Assembly (NCBI GenBank): GCA_003023195.1
Contig: PXRX01000038.1
Coordinates: forward strand, 1 to 64,000
Source: Halobacteriales archaeon QS_8_69_26
GTDB lineage: Archaea; Halobacteriota; Halobacteria; Halobacteriales; SW-7-71-33
Length of the DNA stretch: 64,000 nucleotides
Direction of reading: 5' to 3'
Shown here: positions 34,964 through 44,292 of the stretch, piece after piece
Numbering within the stretch: the first letter of the stretch is position 1
Layout of the letters: every line of letters starts with the position of its first letter
Notes under the pieces: model-generated
What the model was told of the DNA's origin: nothing
Database searches by the model: none
What the model saw: only the letters and a program-made list of their open reading frames with translations
Program-made: the position numbers and the translations under genes

Positions 34964-36862
34964 TCACTCGGTACCGAACATCTCGCCGAGCTGGGAGCGC
35001 CACTCCTGTATCTCCCGGACCTCCGTCTCGACCTCGTCGACGTCCTCGTTGACCGTGGTGAGGTCCGCACCGAAGGCCTCCACTTCCGTCTCGACGGCAC
35101 TCAGGTCCTCCTCGATGGCCGCGACGTCTTCACCGGTCTCGGTGACCGTCGTCTCCAGTTCGGACACCTGTTCGGCGGTCGATGCCAGGTCCGCCTCGAC
35201 CTCCGAGAGGTCCTCCCCGTGACGCTCGCGGATCGACTCGACCTCCTCCGCGAGTTCCTCGTGGTCACCGCGCAGGGCCTCGACGTCCTCCCGGACCGAC
35301 GACACCGCCTCGGTCCGATCGGCCAGTTCCTCGCCGAGTTCCTCGACGTCGTCCTCCAGGTTGCCGATCCGTTCCCGGACGGTCGACAGGCCCCCCTCGA
35401 CGTTGTTGACCCGGTCGTGGAACCCCTCGATGTCGTCCTCGGCCTCGTCGAGGTCGGCCCCGACGGCCTCTACCTCCGCCTCGACGGCCGCGGCGTCGTC
35501 GGCGACGGACTCGAGGCGGTTCTCCACCGAGGCGACGGTCCCCTCCAGTTCGTCGACGGTGGCACGGACGGCCCCGACGTCGTCGGTCGTGTCCGCCGAG
35601 AGGTCACGGAGGGTCTCGATGTCGTCGCGCATGGCCGTTACCTGCCGGTTGAACTTCTCGATAATCTCCCTGGCGGTCCCCTCCTCGGAGAGGAACTCCT
35701 CCAGGGCCTCGGTGTAGGCGGTCAGGTTCTCGACGCGTGTCTGGAGGTGGTCGATCCGCGCCCTCGTCTGGGAGGGGACGCCGACGTCGAGTTCCTCGCG
35801 GAGGAGTTCGAGGTCGTCGTCGTCCACCTCGTCGTTCCGGATCTCCTCGGCCAGTCGCGCGGCGAGTCCCCCTTCGTACCCGGTCCGATCGTCCGTCCCG
35901 GCGCTCTCGATTTCCTCGTCCGTCCCGGTACCGTCGGCCCCCTCGCTGTCGACCGTTTCATCGCGTCCCGTATCCCGAACGGACTCCTGGTCGGCACTCC
36001 CGGCCGGTCCGGTCGGTTCCCCGGGTGACGTCCCCCCGTCGGCGTCCGGTTCCGATACGTCGAGTTCGATGGACGGTGGATCCCCGCCAGCGGGGTCGTT
36101 CACGGAGTGGCCCTCGGGTTCCCCCGGTCCGTCGGGCGCATCGTCGGCGGGGTCCGCGTCCACCGTGGCCGGTTCGGCGACTTCTCCGGATCCGACGGGT
36201 TCGTCCGGGCGCGCGTCGTCGATCCCTGCCGGAGCGTCCGTGGCGGCGTCCGGTGCCGAACCGCTCGCGCCGACCTCGACCGCGTCCTGGCTGTCGGCCC
36301 CGTCGTCGGCCCTCCGGCCGGCCGCGACTCCGGGATCGGTCCCGGCCAGTTCGGGTCGGTTCCCCCCGGTTCCGGCCTCCGCACGCACCGCGTCACTGGC
36401 CTCTCGGGACCCGTTCGACGCGGGATCCCCCTCGTCGGAACCGTCGGCGTCTCCGGCGTTGCCCCCGTCACCCTCTTCGCTCCCACCAGCGATACTGGTG
36501 GTGACTCGCTCGATATTGGGCGTGTTCATGAACGCGTCTATCCGGTCCGTGTCGTCGATGCGGACCCCGTAGAGCGTGGTGACCTCCTCCCCCGGCGCGA
36601 GGACCCGTTCGAACTCGACGTAGTGTTGCTCGTGACCCGTCCAGTTCTCGCTCTCGTGGTCCGGGTGGAAGCCGACGACGTCCATCGGGAACTGCTCCGG
36701 CACGTCGTCCGTCACCCTGACCCGAACCGGTTCGTCCCGACGTGACCCGATCGAGAACCTGATCGTCGGCACCGGGAACTCGTCGGCGGTGTACTCCTTC
36801 GCCACGGTGACCCCCTCCTCGACCACCGTCAGTTGCTCTTCCAAGTCGACCTCGCTGCTCAT
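34964..36862 (-). CDS. Large coiled-coil protein with an N-terminal beta domain
   Basis: A 632-residue acidic protein in three parts. Residues 1-105 form a beta-rich domain (EGVTVAKEYTADEFPVPTIR, VRVTDDVPEQFPMDVVGFHP, FERVLAPGEEVTTLYGVRID). Residues 120-340 are a disordered linker of Asp, Gly, Ala, Pro and Ser. Residues about 345-625 are an almost unbroken coiled coil with 7- and 11-residue periodicity (VRATVDELEGTVASVENRLE and similar). No membrane segment is present. The plan suggests a cytoplasmic scaffold or structural filament, as seen in several haloarchaeal surface-organisation proteins, but no function is established. Confidence 0.75.
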   Translation of the reverse strand: MSSEVDLEEQLTVVEEGVTVAKEYTADEFPVPTIRFSIGSRRDEPVRVRVTDDVPEQFPMDVVGFHPDHESENWTGHEQHYVEFERVLAPGEEVTTLYGVRIDDTDRIDAFMNTPNIERVTTSIAGGSEEGDGGNAGDADGSDEGDPASNGSREASDAVRAEAGTGGNRPELAGTDPGVAAGRRADDGADSQDAVEVGASGSAPDAATDAPAGIDDARPDEPVGSGEVAEPATVDADPADDAPDGPGEPEGHSVNDPAGGDPPSIELDVSEPDADGGTSPGEPTGPAGSADQESVRDTGRDETVDSEGADGTGTDEEIESAGTDDRTGYEGGLAARLAEEIRNDEVDDDDLELLREELDVGVPSQTRARIDHLQTRVENLTAYTEALEEFLSEEGTAREIIEKFNRQVTAMRDDIETLRDLSADTTDDVGAVRATVDELEGTVASVENRLESVADDAAAVEAEVEAVGADLDEAEDDIEGFHDRVNNVEGGLSTVRERIGNLEDDVEELGEELADRTEAVSSVREDVEALRGDHEELAEEVESIRERHGEDLSEVEADLASTAEQVSELETTVTETGEDVAAIEEDLSAVETEVEAFGADLTTVNEDVDEVETEVREIQEWRSQLGEMFGTE

Positions 36863-37008
36863 GTTTTTCGCTTTCTCGAAGCACTACCATAAAACGAACG
36901 GCATACGTGCGTGGGAATCAAGCGATCAATAGGTGCGGAATTTCGCCGCCCCTGCGTCGGCGAGGAGGGATCCTGCCACGAAGGATCCGTACTCCGACTG
37001 CGGGCCGC

Positions 37009-37055
37009 AATAGCCACCTATTGTAGCTATTTCGGACTCGGGATAGGTGGCTATT
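37009..37055. repeat. 13-bp perfect inverted repeat between menA and the coiled-coil gene
   Basis: AATAGCCACCTAT (37009-37021) pairs exactly with ATAGGTGGCTATT (37043-37055) across a 21-bp loop. It begins 147 bp upstream of the coiled-coil start and ends 17 bp past the menA stop (37073 side). It could be a menA terminator hairpin or an operator for the coiled-coil gene; the AT-containing arms and long loop favour a protein-binding site or recombination remnant. Confidence 0.6.
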
Positions 37056-37072
37056 GTGAACTTCCGGGAGCC

Positions 37073-38005
37073 TCAAACGGCCAGTCCCGCGGCGAACAGT
37101 GCGGCGAAGGCCGCGGTGAGCCTCCCGGTCCGTTCGAGGGCCGGGTTGAGCGCCTCCCCGTCGGTCCGGGTGAGTACCGTCCGGCTGACGAGGGCGGCGT
37201 AGGGCAGGGTCACCAGCGGCGCCAGCACCGTCGGCGAGAACCCACGGACGACGAACCAGACGGGGACGACGTACGCCAGCGCGAGAAGTCCGACGTACTC
37301 CGCGCGACTGGCGCGGTAGCCGAGCCTGACCGCGAGGGTGCGCTTGCCGGCCTCCCGGTCCGATTCCAGGTCCCGAACGTTGTTCACGACGAGGATGGCA
37401 GTGATCAGTCCCGCCATCGGGAGGCTCGCGACCACTGCCTCGACGGTGACCGACCCGGCGGGGAGCGCGGTCGGGAACCCGGAGACGGCCGAGACTGCCT
37501 GCACGTGGTAGGTTCCGGTCACGGCGACCAGGCCGAAGAAGACGAACACGAAGAGGTCCCCGAGGCCGTAGTAGCCGAACGGGTAGGGACCGCCGGTGTA
37601 GAGTATCCCGGCGGCGATGCTCGCGAGGCCCACGACCAGGATCGGAACCCCACCGACGACCACCAGGTACGTTCCCACCAGAACCGCCAGGCCGAAGGCG
37701 ACGGCCGTGGCGAGTTTGACGCGTTCTGGGGCGATGATCCCACCGGCAGTGACCCGAGTGAACCCCTCGCGGTCGGCGGTGTCGGCACCCTTGACCGCGT
37801 CGTAGTAGTCGTTCGCGAAGTTCGTCCCGACCTGGATGAGCGCCGCCCCCACCAGCGCCGCAAGCGCCGGCAGGGGAGCGAAGACGCCGTCCGTGACCGC
37901 CAGTCCGGTCCCCACCAGTACCGGGGAGGCCGCCGCAGGCAGGGTCTGGGGACGGGCGGCCATGATCCAGGCCCGCGTCCGGGAAATATCGGCGGTCTCG
38001 CTCAT
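37073..38005 (-). CDS. menA: 1,4-dihydroxy-2-naphthoate polyprenyltransferase
   Basis: A 310-residue UbiA-superfamily membrane enzyme that attaches the prenyl tail to dihydroxynaphthoate in menaquinone synthesis, the respiratory quinone of haloarchaea. The first Asp-rich motif is NFANDYYDAVKGAD and the second NNVRDLESDREAGKRTLAV; around them lie about eight membrane helices. ARPQTLPAAASPVLVGTGLA is the MenA-type N-terminus. I chose the ATG at 38005 (MSETADISRTRAW), which agrees with family starts; the longer frame is an antisense shadow of engB. It is divergent from engB. Confidence 0.92.
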   Translation of the reverse strand: MSETADISRTRAWIMAARPQTLPAAASPVLVGTGLAVTDGVFAPLPALAALVGAALIQVGTNFANDYYDAVKGADTADREGFTRVTAGGIIAPERVKLATAVAFGLAVLVGTYLVVVGGVPILVVGLASIAAGILYTGGPYPFGYYGLGDLFVFVFFGLVAVTGTYHVQAVSAVSGFPTALPAGSVTVEAVVASLPMAGLITAILVVNNVRDLESDREAGKRTLAVRLGYRASRAEYVGLLALAYVVPVWFVVRGFSPTVLAPLVTLPYAALVSRTVLTRTDGEALNPALERTGRLTAAFAALFAAGLAV

Positions 38006-38180
38006 TCGTCTCCGGGTCGGGCCGGAGCGCCAATAGGGTCTGCGGTTCCGGTGCGATCCCGGTCCGTCGCGTGCTCGCGGAGCGATCCGGGTCGAACGAT
38101 TGCGGTCCTCTCCGGGCCGACCAGCGGCGGGTCGCCCGCGAACGGACGCGCTTATGCGGGGGCCGCGCCAACGCAGGTGT

Positions 38181-38798
38181 ATGTTCGAGGGGCGTCCCGA
38201 CCGGAGCGCCGAGGTGGTCTTCGTCGGCCGGTCGAACGTCGGCAAGTCGACCCTGCTCCGGGAGATAACCGGCCACGACTTCGAGACGGGGTCCAGGCCC
38301 GGCGTCACCCAGAAGCCGACCTTCTACGACTGGGAACCGGAGGACTTCCTCGTGACCGACCTCCCCGGGTTCGGCTTCATGGCCGGCGTCCCCGAGGACC
38401 GCCGGGAACGGATCAAGACGGGAGTCGTCCGGTACGTCGAGGACCACGCCGACGAGATACTGGTGGCGGTCCACGTCGTCGACGCCAAGGCCGTCGTCGA
38501 CATCATCGACCGCCACTCCGGCCCGGACGAGGTGCCACACGACGTCGAACTGTTCCACTTCCTCCGGGACCTGTCGATTCCGACGGTGGTGGCCGCGAAC
38601 AAGATGGACAAGGTCGAGGACCGGGACGAACGCCTCGACGACCTCTGTGACCGCCTCGGCCTCTATCCCCCCTGGCAGCAGTGGCGCGACACCATCGCAC
38701 CCATCAGCGCCAAGCGAGGGTCGATCGAACCGCTCCTCGAGGCCATCCGCGAACACCTCCACGACCGGAAGCGCGACGACCTGCTGAAGTTCTTCTGA
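38181..38798 (+). CDS. engB: EngB/YihA-type GTP-binding protein
   Basis: A 205-residue GTPase of the EngB family with G1 GRSNVGKS (residues 16-23), G2 region [14 protein letters not shown]3 DLPGFGFM, G4 NKMD and G5 ISAKRG. Bacterial members act in large ribosomal subunit assembly; archaeal members are assumed to do likewise. The start at 38181 ([19 protein letters not shown]) is the usual archaeal start directly before the G domain. It is divergent from menA with about 175 bp between starts. Confidence 0.92.
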   Translation: MFEGRPDRSAEVVFVGRSNVGKSTLLREITGHDFETGSRPGVTQKPTFYDWEPEDFLVTDLPGFGFMAGVPEDRRERIKTGVVRYVEDHADEILVAVHVVDAKAVVDIIDRHSGPDEVPHDVELFHFLRDLSIPTVVAANKMDKVEDRDERLDDLCDRLGLYPPWQQWRDTIAPISAKRGSIEPLLEAIREHLHDRKRDDLLKFF

Positions 38799-38992
38799 AC
38801 CCCCGGTGGTGGAAATCCGGCGAACACGGATCAGCAACCGCTGTGCGATCGTTCGAGGGGCGGCTCGGAAAGACGGGTCGTCACAAGGGGCTCGGTGGGG
38901 GTAACCCTCGTCACTGCCGCCCGTCGGCGGTAGGCGTCGCCCCCCTTTCTATCCGTCGTCCCGGGCCGGCAGTGACCGGTGCCGCGGCGACG

Positions 38993-40279
38993 CTACTCGT
39001 CGTTCCAGGCCGCCAGTTCCCGGTGCTCCGCTGCCACCCGCTCTACCTCTCCTGTCGAGAGGATCCCACGCTCGGTCACCACGCCGGCGAGCAGGTCCGG
39101 CGGCGTCGCGTCGAACAGCGGGTCGTAGACGGAGACGGCGGCGTCGCCCCCGTAGATCCCACCGCTCGCGTCGGCCTCCATCCGGACCGGCCCCGTCGCG
39201 ACCTTGTCGCTGGCGGCGGCGGCGTAGACGTCGACCCCCTCGTGGGCGGCCGCCGCCGCGGCGGTCCTGGTGCCGGTCTTGTTGACGACCCCACCGTCCG
39301 GCCGGACCGCGTCCGCACCCACGAGCACCAGGTCCACGTCGCGGCGGGCGAGGACGTCGCCCACCGCGGCGTCGGTGTGCAGGGTGACGTCCGCCGACGC
39401 CGGGAGGTCCTCCGCAACGGACACCCCTTCGCGGGCCGGCCGGGACTCCGCCACGTAGACGGCACGTGGATCCCCCTGCCGGAGCGCCGAGAGGACGGTG
39501 CCCGACCGGGAGAGGGTGAGCACCGTGCGGCCCGCGACAAGGTCCGCGGCCTCGGCCGCGGCGCCCTCGTCCGCCGTTATCGCCCGTTCGATCCCGTCGA
39601 TCGCGGTGGCTTCGACGGCCGCCGGAGTCCGCGGGTCGGCGGTCCCCATCGCCCGGTCGACGCGGTTGCCCAGCACCGCCATTCCCGGCCGTGCCTTGCG
39701 GAGTCGCCGTGCAAGGTCGGCGAGTTCCGCCCACCCGTCCGGATCGGCGGCGTCCGCGCCGGCCCCGGAGTCGTCGCCCGATCCCGCGGCCAGCAGTCCG
39801 GCCCGGTCGCGCAGGACCTCCAGGGCTCGCACCGAGATGTAGGCCGCGCCGTGGTCGTCGTCGGCCGCGACGCTCCGGACGGACGGGGCGACTCGCTCGT
39901 AGGCCCGCCGGAGTCCCGGCACCGCGTCCCGGCGGAGTATCGCCGTGGCCGGGACCCACTCTATCGCGGCGTGTTCCTCGCAGTCGGTGAGGTCCCGCGT
40001 CGGGACGTCGAACAGGTACGGGTGCACCCGCCGCTCGTGGCCGGCCTCGGGGTCGGTCGCGTCCACCGGTCGGCCGGATCGCGCCATCTCGGCACCCGCC
40101 GCGATTCCGGTCTCTTCCTCGATCTCCCGGCGTGCGGCCGCCTCGGGGGACTCGTCGTCCTCGACGTACCCCGAGACGCCGGCCCACCGGCCCGGGTACG
40201 TGGGCGCGGCCGCCGCCCGTCGGGTCAGCAGTACCTCGCCCCGGTTCCGGAGGAAGCAGGTGACGACCTCGGTTGCCAT
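38993..40279 (-). CDS. NUDIX hydrolase fused to an eIF2B/ribose-1,5-bisphosphate isomerase-like domain
   Basis: A 428-residue fusion. Residues 1-140 are a NUDIX domain with the motif G37 to I59 ([20 protein letters not shown]), which hydrolyses nucleoside diphosphates linked to other groups. Residues 175-428 belong to the eIF2B-alpha/MtnA/ribose-1,5-bisphosphate isomerase superfamily: [50 protein letters not shown] and [15 protein letters not shown]. The pairing suggests a nucleotide-salvage route in which a NUDIX product feeds a sugar-phosphate isomerase, but this is inference. This fusion occurs in other haloarchaea. It is convergent with engB, leaving about 190 bp in which I see nothing. 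Confidence 0.88.
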   Translation of the reverse strand: MATEVVTCFLRNRGEVLLTRRAAAAPTYPGRWAGVSGYVEDDESPEAAARREIEEETGIAAGAEMARSGRPVDATDPEAGHERRVHPYLFDVPTRDLTDCEEHAAIEWVPATAILRRDAVPGLRRAYERVAPSVRSVAADDDHGAAYISVRALEVLRDRAGLLAAGSGDDSGAGADAADPDGWAELADLARRLRKARPGMAVLGNRVDRAMGTADPRTPAAVEATAIDGIERAITADEGAAAEAADLVAGRTVLTLSRSGTVLSALRQGDPRAVYVAESRPAREGVSVAEDLPASADVTLHTDAAVGDVLARRDVDLVLVGADAVRPDGGVVNKTGTRTAAAAAAHEGVDVYAAAASDKVATGPVRMEADASGGIYGGDAAVSVYDPLFDATPPDLLAGVVTERGILSTGEVERVAAEHRELAAWNDE

Positions 40280-40364
40280 GCCCGCGGATCGGGCACGGAC
40301 CCGTGAATCGCTTTCGGGCCCGGTGGGTGATCCAGGGCAGTCAGGATCCGGAGGTCCGGCGGGA

Positions 40365-41182
40365 TCAGGACGCCGGAGCGTCGTCCGCCCTCGACCCGTC
40401 AGGCCGGGGTTTCTCTCCGTCTCCCCGGCCGTCCTCGACGGCGTCGCCGTGGCCGTCCCCGGCGGCATCGCCCGGGGTGTCCTCGACGGCCTCACCCAGG
40501 CCGTCCTCGCCGGTGCCACCGGCGTCGTCCCGGGACTCCCCGTTCACTCCGGACTCGCGGATCGGCGGTCCGGATCCCTCCGACTGCTTGGCCTCCCCCT
40601 CGTCCGAGTCGTCGGTGGCCAGGAGCCTGTCGGCCAGTCGCCCGATCCGCTCGTAGGTGAGGTTGACGTACAGGCCGGCAACGAACGCGAGGCCGGCCAT
40701 GAGCCGTTGCGGGGGGACGCCCCCGAGGAACTGCGTGGCGAGCACGTAGACCCCGGCCGCCAGCGGAATGGCGGCTGGCACCCGGAGGTTGGCCTGGAGC
40801 ACCTTCATCGCCGACCGGTCGAACTCCCGGATCAGCGTCGTGAACACGTAGCCGAAGGCCCCCAGCAGGCCGTAGGCGTAGACGTACCAGGGGACGACGA
40901 CCCGGAGCGGGACCGCTTCGGGGTCCACCAGCGTCAGCACGTCGTCCAGCAACGCCGTGGTACCGACGGCAACGACGGCCATCAGCAGGAGGTCCAGAGT
41001 GACGATCGCGATACCCAGGTTGCTCCCGTGCCAGGATGCCCCCCGGACTCCCCCGGGTCGTCGCCCGCGTCCGGGTCGTCCGGATCCTCCGGATCCGCTC
41101 CCGGGTCCGGGTCGTTTCCGGCGTTTCGCTCCGGCCCCCCGGACGGTTCCCCGTTCCCCGTCCCGCGTTCGTCCCCACTCAT
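40365..41182 (-). pseudogene. Multi-pass membrane protein, frameshifted at a C6 run
   Basis: The intact part (from the internal ATG at 40982, 205 residues) has three or four membrane segments such as WYVYAYGLLGAFGYVFTTLI and RLMAGLAFVAGLYVNLTYER and a long acidic tail. But that ATG falls inside a hydrophobic helix: the same frame upstream reads SWHGSNLGIAIVTLDLLLMA. An acidic N-terminus starting at 41182 (MSGDERGTGNGEPSGGPERN ... DDPGESGG) lies one frame away, and the two join at the C6 run 41039-41044. One base there would restore a 270-codon gene. It may be a real frameshift, a reversible slippage or a sequencing error. Confidence 0.55.
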
Positions 41183-41276
41183 GCCCCGACCATCGACGGG
41201 GAGGCCCATCACTGTTGTGCCGTGACAGATCGCCGGTCGAAAATGTCGGGTCGAATCGCCGTAGCCGACGGGGCGG

Positions 41277-42695
41277 TCAATCGCCCTCGAACGCGAGGAC
41301 GGTCCCGTCGCTCCCGGCCGCGTAGACTCGACCGTCGACGACCGTGGGGCGACCCATCGGCCGCGACGTCCCGTACCGCCAGCGTTCACTGCCGTCCGGG
41401 GCGAACGACGCGGCGATCCAGCCGTCGCCCGACCCGTACGCCAGGACGCCACCCGAGTGCGGGAGGACCGCCGACCCGTCCGGTACCGACGCCCGCCAGC
41501 GTTCGCTCCCGTCGTACGGTTCCAGGGCGTAGACCGTCCCCTGCCGGTCGGCGACGTAGACGGCGTCCCCGACGACCGGCCCCGACCAGATCTCGCCGTC
41601 GGCCGCGAACGCCCACAGTTCCGTTCCCCCGTCGTCGAGTGCGGTCACCGTTCCGCCCTCTCCGGCGACGACGATCGGTTTGTCGTCGTTCGCCCCGTCG
41701 ACATCCTGGGGGACGTTCGCCACGCCGGCCGGCCGGAAACTCCCGTCCGCCACCGCCCGCTCGTAGCGCCACTCCTCGGATCCGTCGGTGATCGACCGGG
41801 CCACCATCGCTGTCCCCTCCTCGGTCCGGTCCCGGAGGAAGCACCGACCACCGAACGCGGCCACGTCCGTCGTCGGGTTCCCGAGTGGCCTGCCGCGGAC
41901 GGTCCAGCGTTCCGTCCCGTCGGTCGGGACGTACGACGCCAGCCCGGAGACTCCCACGCGGTAGAGGAGCCGTCCACCTGCCACGGTTCCGCCGCTTGTG
42001 TCCCCGGCCTCCCGTTCCCAGCGTACGTCGCCATCCGGTCCCAGCGAGAACAGGCGCTGGCCGTCGAACTCCAGGTTGTCGTCGGCGCTCCCGACGTAGA
42101 GGGTGCCACCGTCCGCGGCGACCACGTCGAGGAACTCGGTCCTCGGCTCGGTGGTCCACAGTTCGGTTCCCCCGGGGTCGTAAGCCCTGACCTGCTGGTC
42201 GATCCCACGGTGTCCCGTCGAGTACCCGGTCACTGCGTGGACACGCCCGTCGTGGACGACGGGGGGGCGAGCGACCGCCGCTCCCGTGTCCTCGCGCCAG
42301 GCCAGGTCCCCGTTCGCGGTCCCGAGTGCGACGAGTGTACCGCCACCGCTCCCGTCCGTCGGCGTCGGGACCGTCGCGTCGCCGGCACCGAGGTAGACCC
42401 GGTCCCGTTCCGGGTCGACTGCCGGTCCGTGCTGGACTTCGTCCGGGACGTTCACCGCCCACGCGAGCGCCGGATCCTCGGCGGGCAGTCGCTCGATGTC
42501 GGTCACCGTCGTGGAGGGTTCGGTCGTGGTGGGCCGTTCGGTACCCGGGGGCGAGGTCGTCGACCGGTCCGCCCCCGTGGACGGCGTCGGGGTCCCGCCG
42601 GTCGGTGATCCGGCCGTCCCGGAACCGTCCGGTCCCGTCGAACAGCCGGCGAGGGCACCCGCGAGGAGGGCGAGGTACGTGCGACGGCGGGGCAT
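41277..42695 (-). CDS. Beta-propeller (PQQ-like repeat) lipoprotein
   Basis: A 472-residue exported protein. The signal MPRRRTYLALLAGALAGCST ends in a lipobox, followed by a Ser/Thr/Pro-rich stalk (about residues 22-75). The rest is seven or so four-stranded repeats with the PQQ-enzyme blade pattern: GTLVALGTANGDLAWREDTG, GQRLFSLGPDGDVRWEREAG, GTVYALEPYDGSERWRASVP and FAPDGSERWRYGTSRPMGRP. Catalytic residues of quinoprotein dehydrogenases are not evident, so a binding or scaffold role, like BamB-type repeats, is more likely. It is divergent from the MBL-fold hydrolase. Confidence 0.85.
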   Translation of the reverse strand: MPRRRTYLALLAGALAGCSTGPDGSGTAGSPTGGTPTPSTGADRSTTSPPGTERPTTTEPSTTVTDIERLPAEDPALAWAVNVPDEVQHGPAVDPERDRVYLGAGDATVPTPTDGSGGGTLVALGTANGDLAWREDTGAAVARPPVVHDGRVHAVTGYSTGHRGIDQQVRAYDPGGTELWTTEPRTEFLDVVAADGGTLYVGSADDNLEFDGQRLFSLGPDGDVRWEREAGDTSGGTVAGGRLLYRVGVSGLASYVPTDGTERWTVRGRPLGNPTTDVAAFGGRCFLRDRTEEGTAMVARSITDGSEEWRYERAVADGSFRPAGVANVPQDVDGANDDKPIVVAGEGGTVTALDDGGTELWAFAADGEIWSGPVVGDAVYVADRQGTVYALEPYDGSERWRASVPDGSAVLPHSGGVLAYGSGDGWIAASFAPDGSERWRYGTSRPMGRPTVVDGRVYAAGSDGTVLAFEGD

Positions 42696-42812
42696 GGCCG
42701 GGCGTTCAGTCTCCACCGGTATATGTTTCCTGTTCGGAACGATGGCTCCGGAGGAAACGGAAGCGGCCCGCTGGACCCAACACTTAGGACGCCGCCGATC
42801 GGACCGATAGGT

Positions 42813-43640
42813 ATGCCCGAGAGCACCTGGGGGGACTGGCTTCCCCGTGCCGTCGCCGACGCCGACCCCGAGGGCGTGGCGCTGTGGTACCTCGGCTGCA
42901 ACGGCCTGGTGTGCAAGTCCGGGGACACCACGCTCTACGTGGACCCCTACCTGGGGACCGGCGACCCGCCCCGCACCGTCCGGATGATCCCAGTCCCGTT
43001 CGACCCCGAGGACATCCGGGAGGCCGACGCCGTCCTGGCGACCCACGAACACGTCGACCACGTCCACGGGCCGAGCCAGGCCCCCATCCTCGCGAACACC
43101 GGCGCTCCGTACCTCGCGCCGGAGGCAGGCCTCTCGGTGGTGGACGAGGAGAACTGGACAGACCGCTGGGACGTGTCCGACGAGAGCCTCCAGGAAGTCG
43201 CCCCGGGCGACCGTATCGAGGTCGGCGCGTTCACCGTCCACGTCGAACCCGCCAACGACCCCGACGCCGAGCAACCGGTGAGCTACGTCTTCGAGGCCGA
43301 GGGCCACACCTTCGTCCACGGCGGCGACGCCCGTCCCGGCGAACCCTTCGAGCGGATCGGCCGCGAGTACGACCTCGACCTCGGGGTCCTCGCGTTCGGC
43401 TCCGACGGGATGATCCCCGACAAGGAGACGGGCGAACCGACGTACACCAAGTGGTACAGCGACGAGAACGAGGTCGTCGAGGCCGCCCGGCAACTCGAAC
43501 TCGACAGGCTGGTCCCGACCCACTGGGACATGTGGCGCGGCCTGACCGCCGACCCCACCGCCCTGATCCCCCACGCCCGGGGCCACGAGTATCCCCGCCG
43601 GGTCGACGTGGTCGAGATCGGTGATCGGATAGAACTCTAG
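42813..43640 (+). CDS. UlaG-like metallo-beta-lactamase-fold hydrolase
   Basis: A 275-residue enzyme of the ascorbate-6-phosphate lactonase (UlaG) type. The metal motif is HEHVDH in VLATHEHVDHVHGP; ALWYLGCNGLVCKSGDTTLY, VDPYLGTGDPPRTVRMIPVP, HTFVHGGDARPGEPFERIG and VPTHWDMWRGLTADP are the other UlaG-family segments. The start at 42813 (MPESTWGDWLPRAVAD) is the family start. The true substrate in haloarchaea is unknown. No sugar transport or pentulose genes are nearby, arguing against ascorbate use. Confidence 0.85.
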   Translation: MPESTWGDWLPRAVADADPEGVALWYLGCNGLVCKSGDTTLYVDPYLGTGDPPRTVRMIPVPFDPEDIREADAVLATHEHVDHVHGPSQAPILANTGAPYLAPEAGLSVVDEENWTDRWDVSDESLQEVAPGDRIEVGAFTVHVEPANDPDAEQPVSYVFEAEGHTFVHGGDARPGEPFERIGREYDLDLGVLAFGSDGMIPDKETGEPTYTKWYSDENEVVEAARQLELDRLVPTHWDMWRGLTADPTALIPHARGHEYPRRVDVVEIGDRIEL

Positions 43641-43655
43641 GGCGCGACCCGCCTT

Positions 43656-43937
43656 TCAGTCGTCCCCCGGTGTGTACGCCCCGCCACGGCGTTCGATGGT
43701 GTAGATGTCGAGCACCTTCGCCTCGCGGTCGCACTCGGCACCGAGGCGGAACTGGCCGATCCGGAGCTTCGAGTGCGGGGCGCCGGTCAGGGGCTCGAGG
43801 TAGTCGTCCGGTTCCCGCCACTGGTCGGCCACGATCTCGTCTAGTTTGTCGGTTATCCGCTGCTGTGCGTGGTCGTCGAGGTCGTCGTAGGTCCGTTTCG
43901 CGGGGCTCCGGAACTGCCAGGTCCAGTCCTCACTCAT
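43656..43937 (-). CDS. RelE-family toxin
   Basis: A 93-residue basic-core protein of the RelE/ParE superfamily: WQFRSPAKRTYDDLDDHAQQ at the N-terminal helices, LTGAPHSKLRIGQFRLG in the central sheet (Lys/Arg residues of the mRNA-cleaving site) and VLDIYTIERRGGAYTPG at the C-terminal strand. RelE toxins cleave mRNA on the ribosome. The antitoxin gene lies immediately upstream with an 8-bp overlap, the normal arrangement of a type II toxin-antitoxin operon. Confidence 0.85.
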   Translation of the reverse strand: MSEDWTWQFRSPAKRTYDDLDDHAQQRITDKLDEIVADQWREPDDYLEPLTGAPHSKLRIGQFRLGAECDREAKVLDIYTIERRGGAYTPGDD

Positions 43938-44202
43938 CGCCGAGTACGTCCTCGCGGGAGAACGTCTCGCTCTCGCCGGTCCGTCGGGCGTGTTCGACGG
44001 CAGCGATCTCCTTCCAGCTCTCGCGAGTGAGGTCGGGATGCCGGACGGCGTCGCGTAGCGCCTCGCGAACGAACTCGCTCCTGCTGTTGTAGCCGAGTTC
44101 CCGCCAGGTGGCGTCGATGTCGTCGAGGAACGTCTCGGTCAGACGGACGTTGATGCTCGTCGTCTCCGGTTCGCCCCCGCCGTTCGTATCCGTTTCCGAC
44201 AT
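43930..44202 (-). CDS. Ribbon-helix-helix antitoxin
   Basis: A 90-residue protein with a ribbon-helix-helix DNA-binding domain: TTSINVRLTETFLDDIDATW (beta strand and first helix) and GYNSRSEFVREALRDAVRHP (second helix). The C-terminal half (ESWKEIAAVEHARRTGESET) would wrap the toxin. It precedes and overlaps the RelE-like toxin gene by 8 bp and very likely represses the operon by binding its own promoter just upstream of 44202. Confidence 0.85.
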   Translation of the reverse strand: MSETDTNGGGEPETTSINVRLTETFLDDIDATWRELGYNSRSEFVREALRDAVRHPDLTRESWKEIAAVEHARRTGESETFSREDVLGDE

Positions 44203-44275
44203 ACGTACGCATTACACCTACCGACGGAAGAAGGTTGTCCCCCCACCTTTTTACTTCGTCGGGTGGCCTCACAGC

Positions 44276-44292
44276 GCAAATCGAAGATTTGC
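44276..44292. repeat. Perfect 7-bp hairpin upstream of the toxin-antitoxin operon
   Basis: GCAAATC, loop GAA, GATTTGC. It lies in the 231-bp gap between the restriction-methyltransferase stop and the antitoxin start. It could terminate the restriction gene or be part of the antitoxin operator. The rest of the gap shows no gene. Confidence 0.45.

Noticed and set aside
42813-43640. True ascorbate-6-phosphate lactonase (ulaG) assignment
   Set aside because: The fold matches, but no ascorbate transport or downstream pentose genes are present, so I give only a UlaG-like label.
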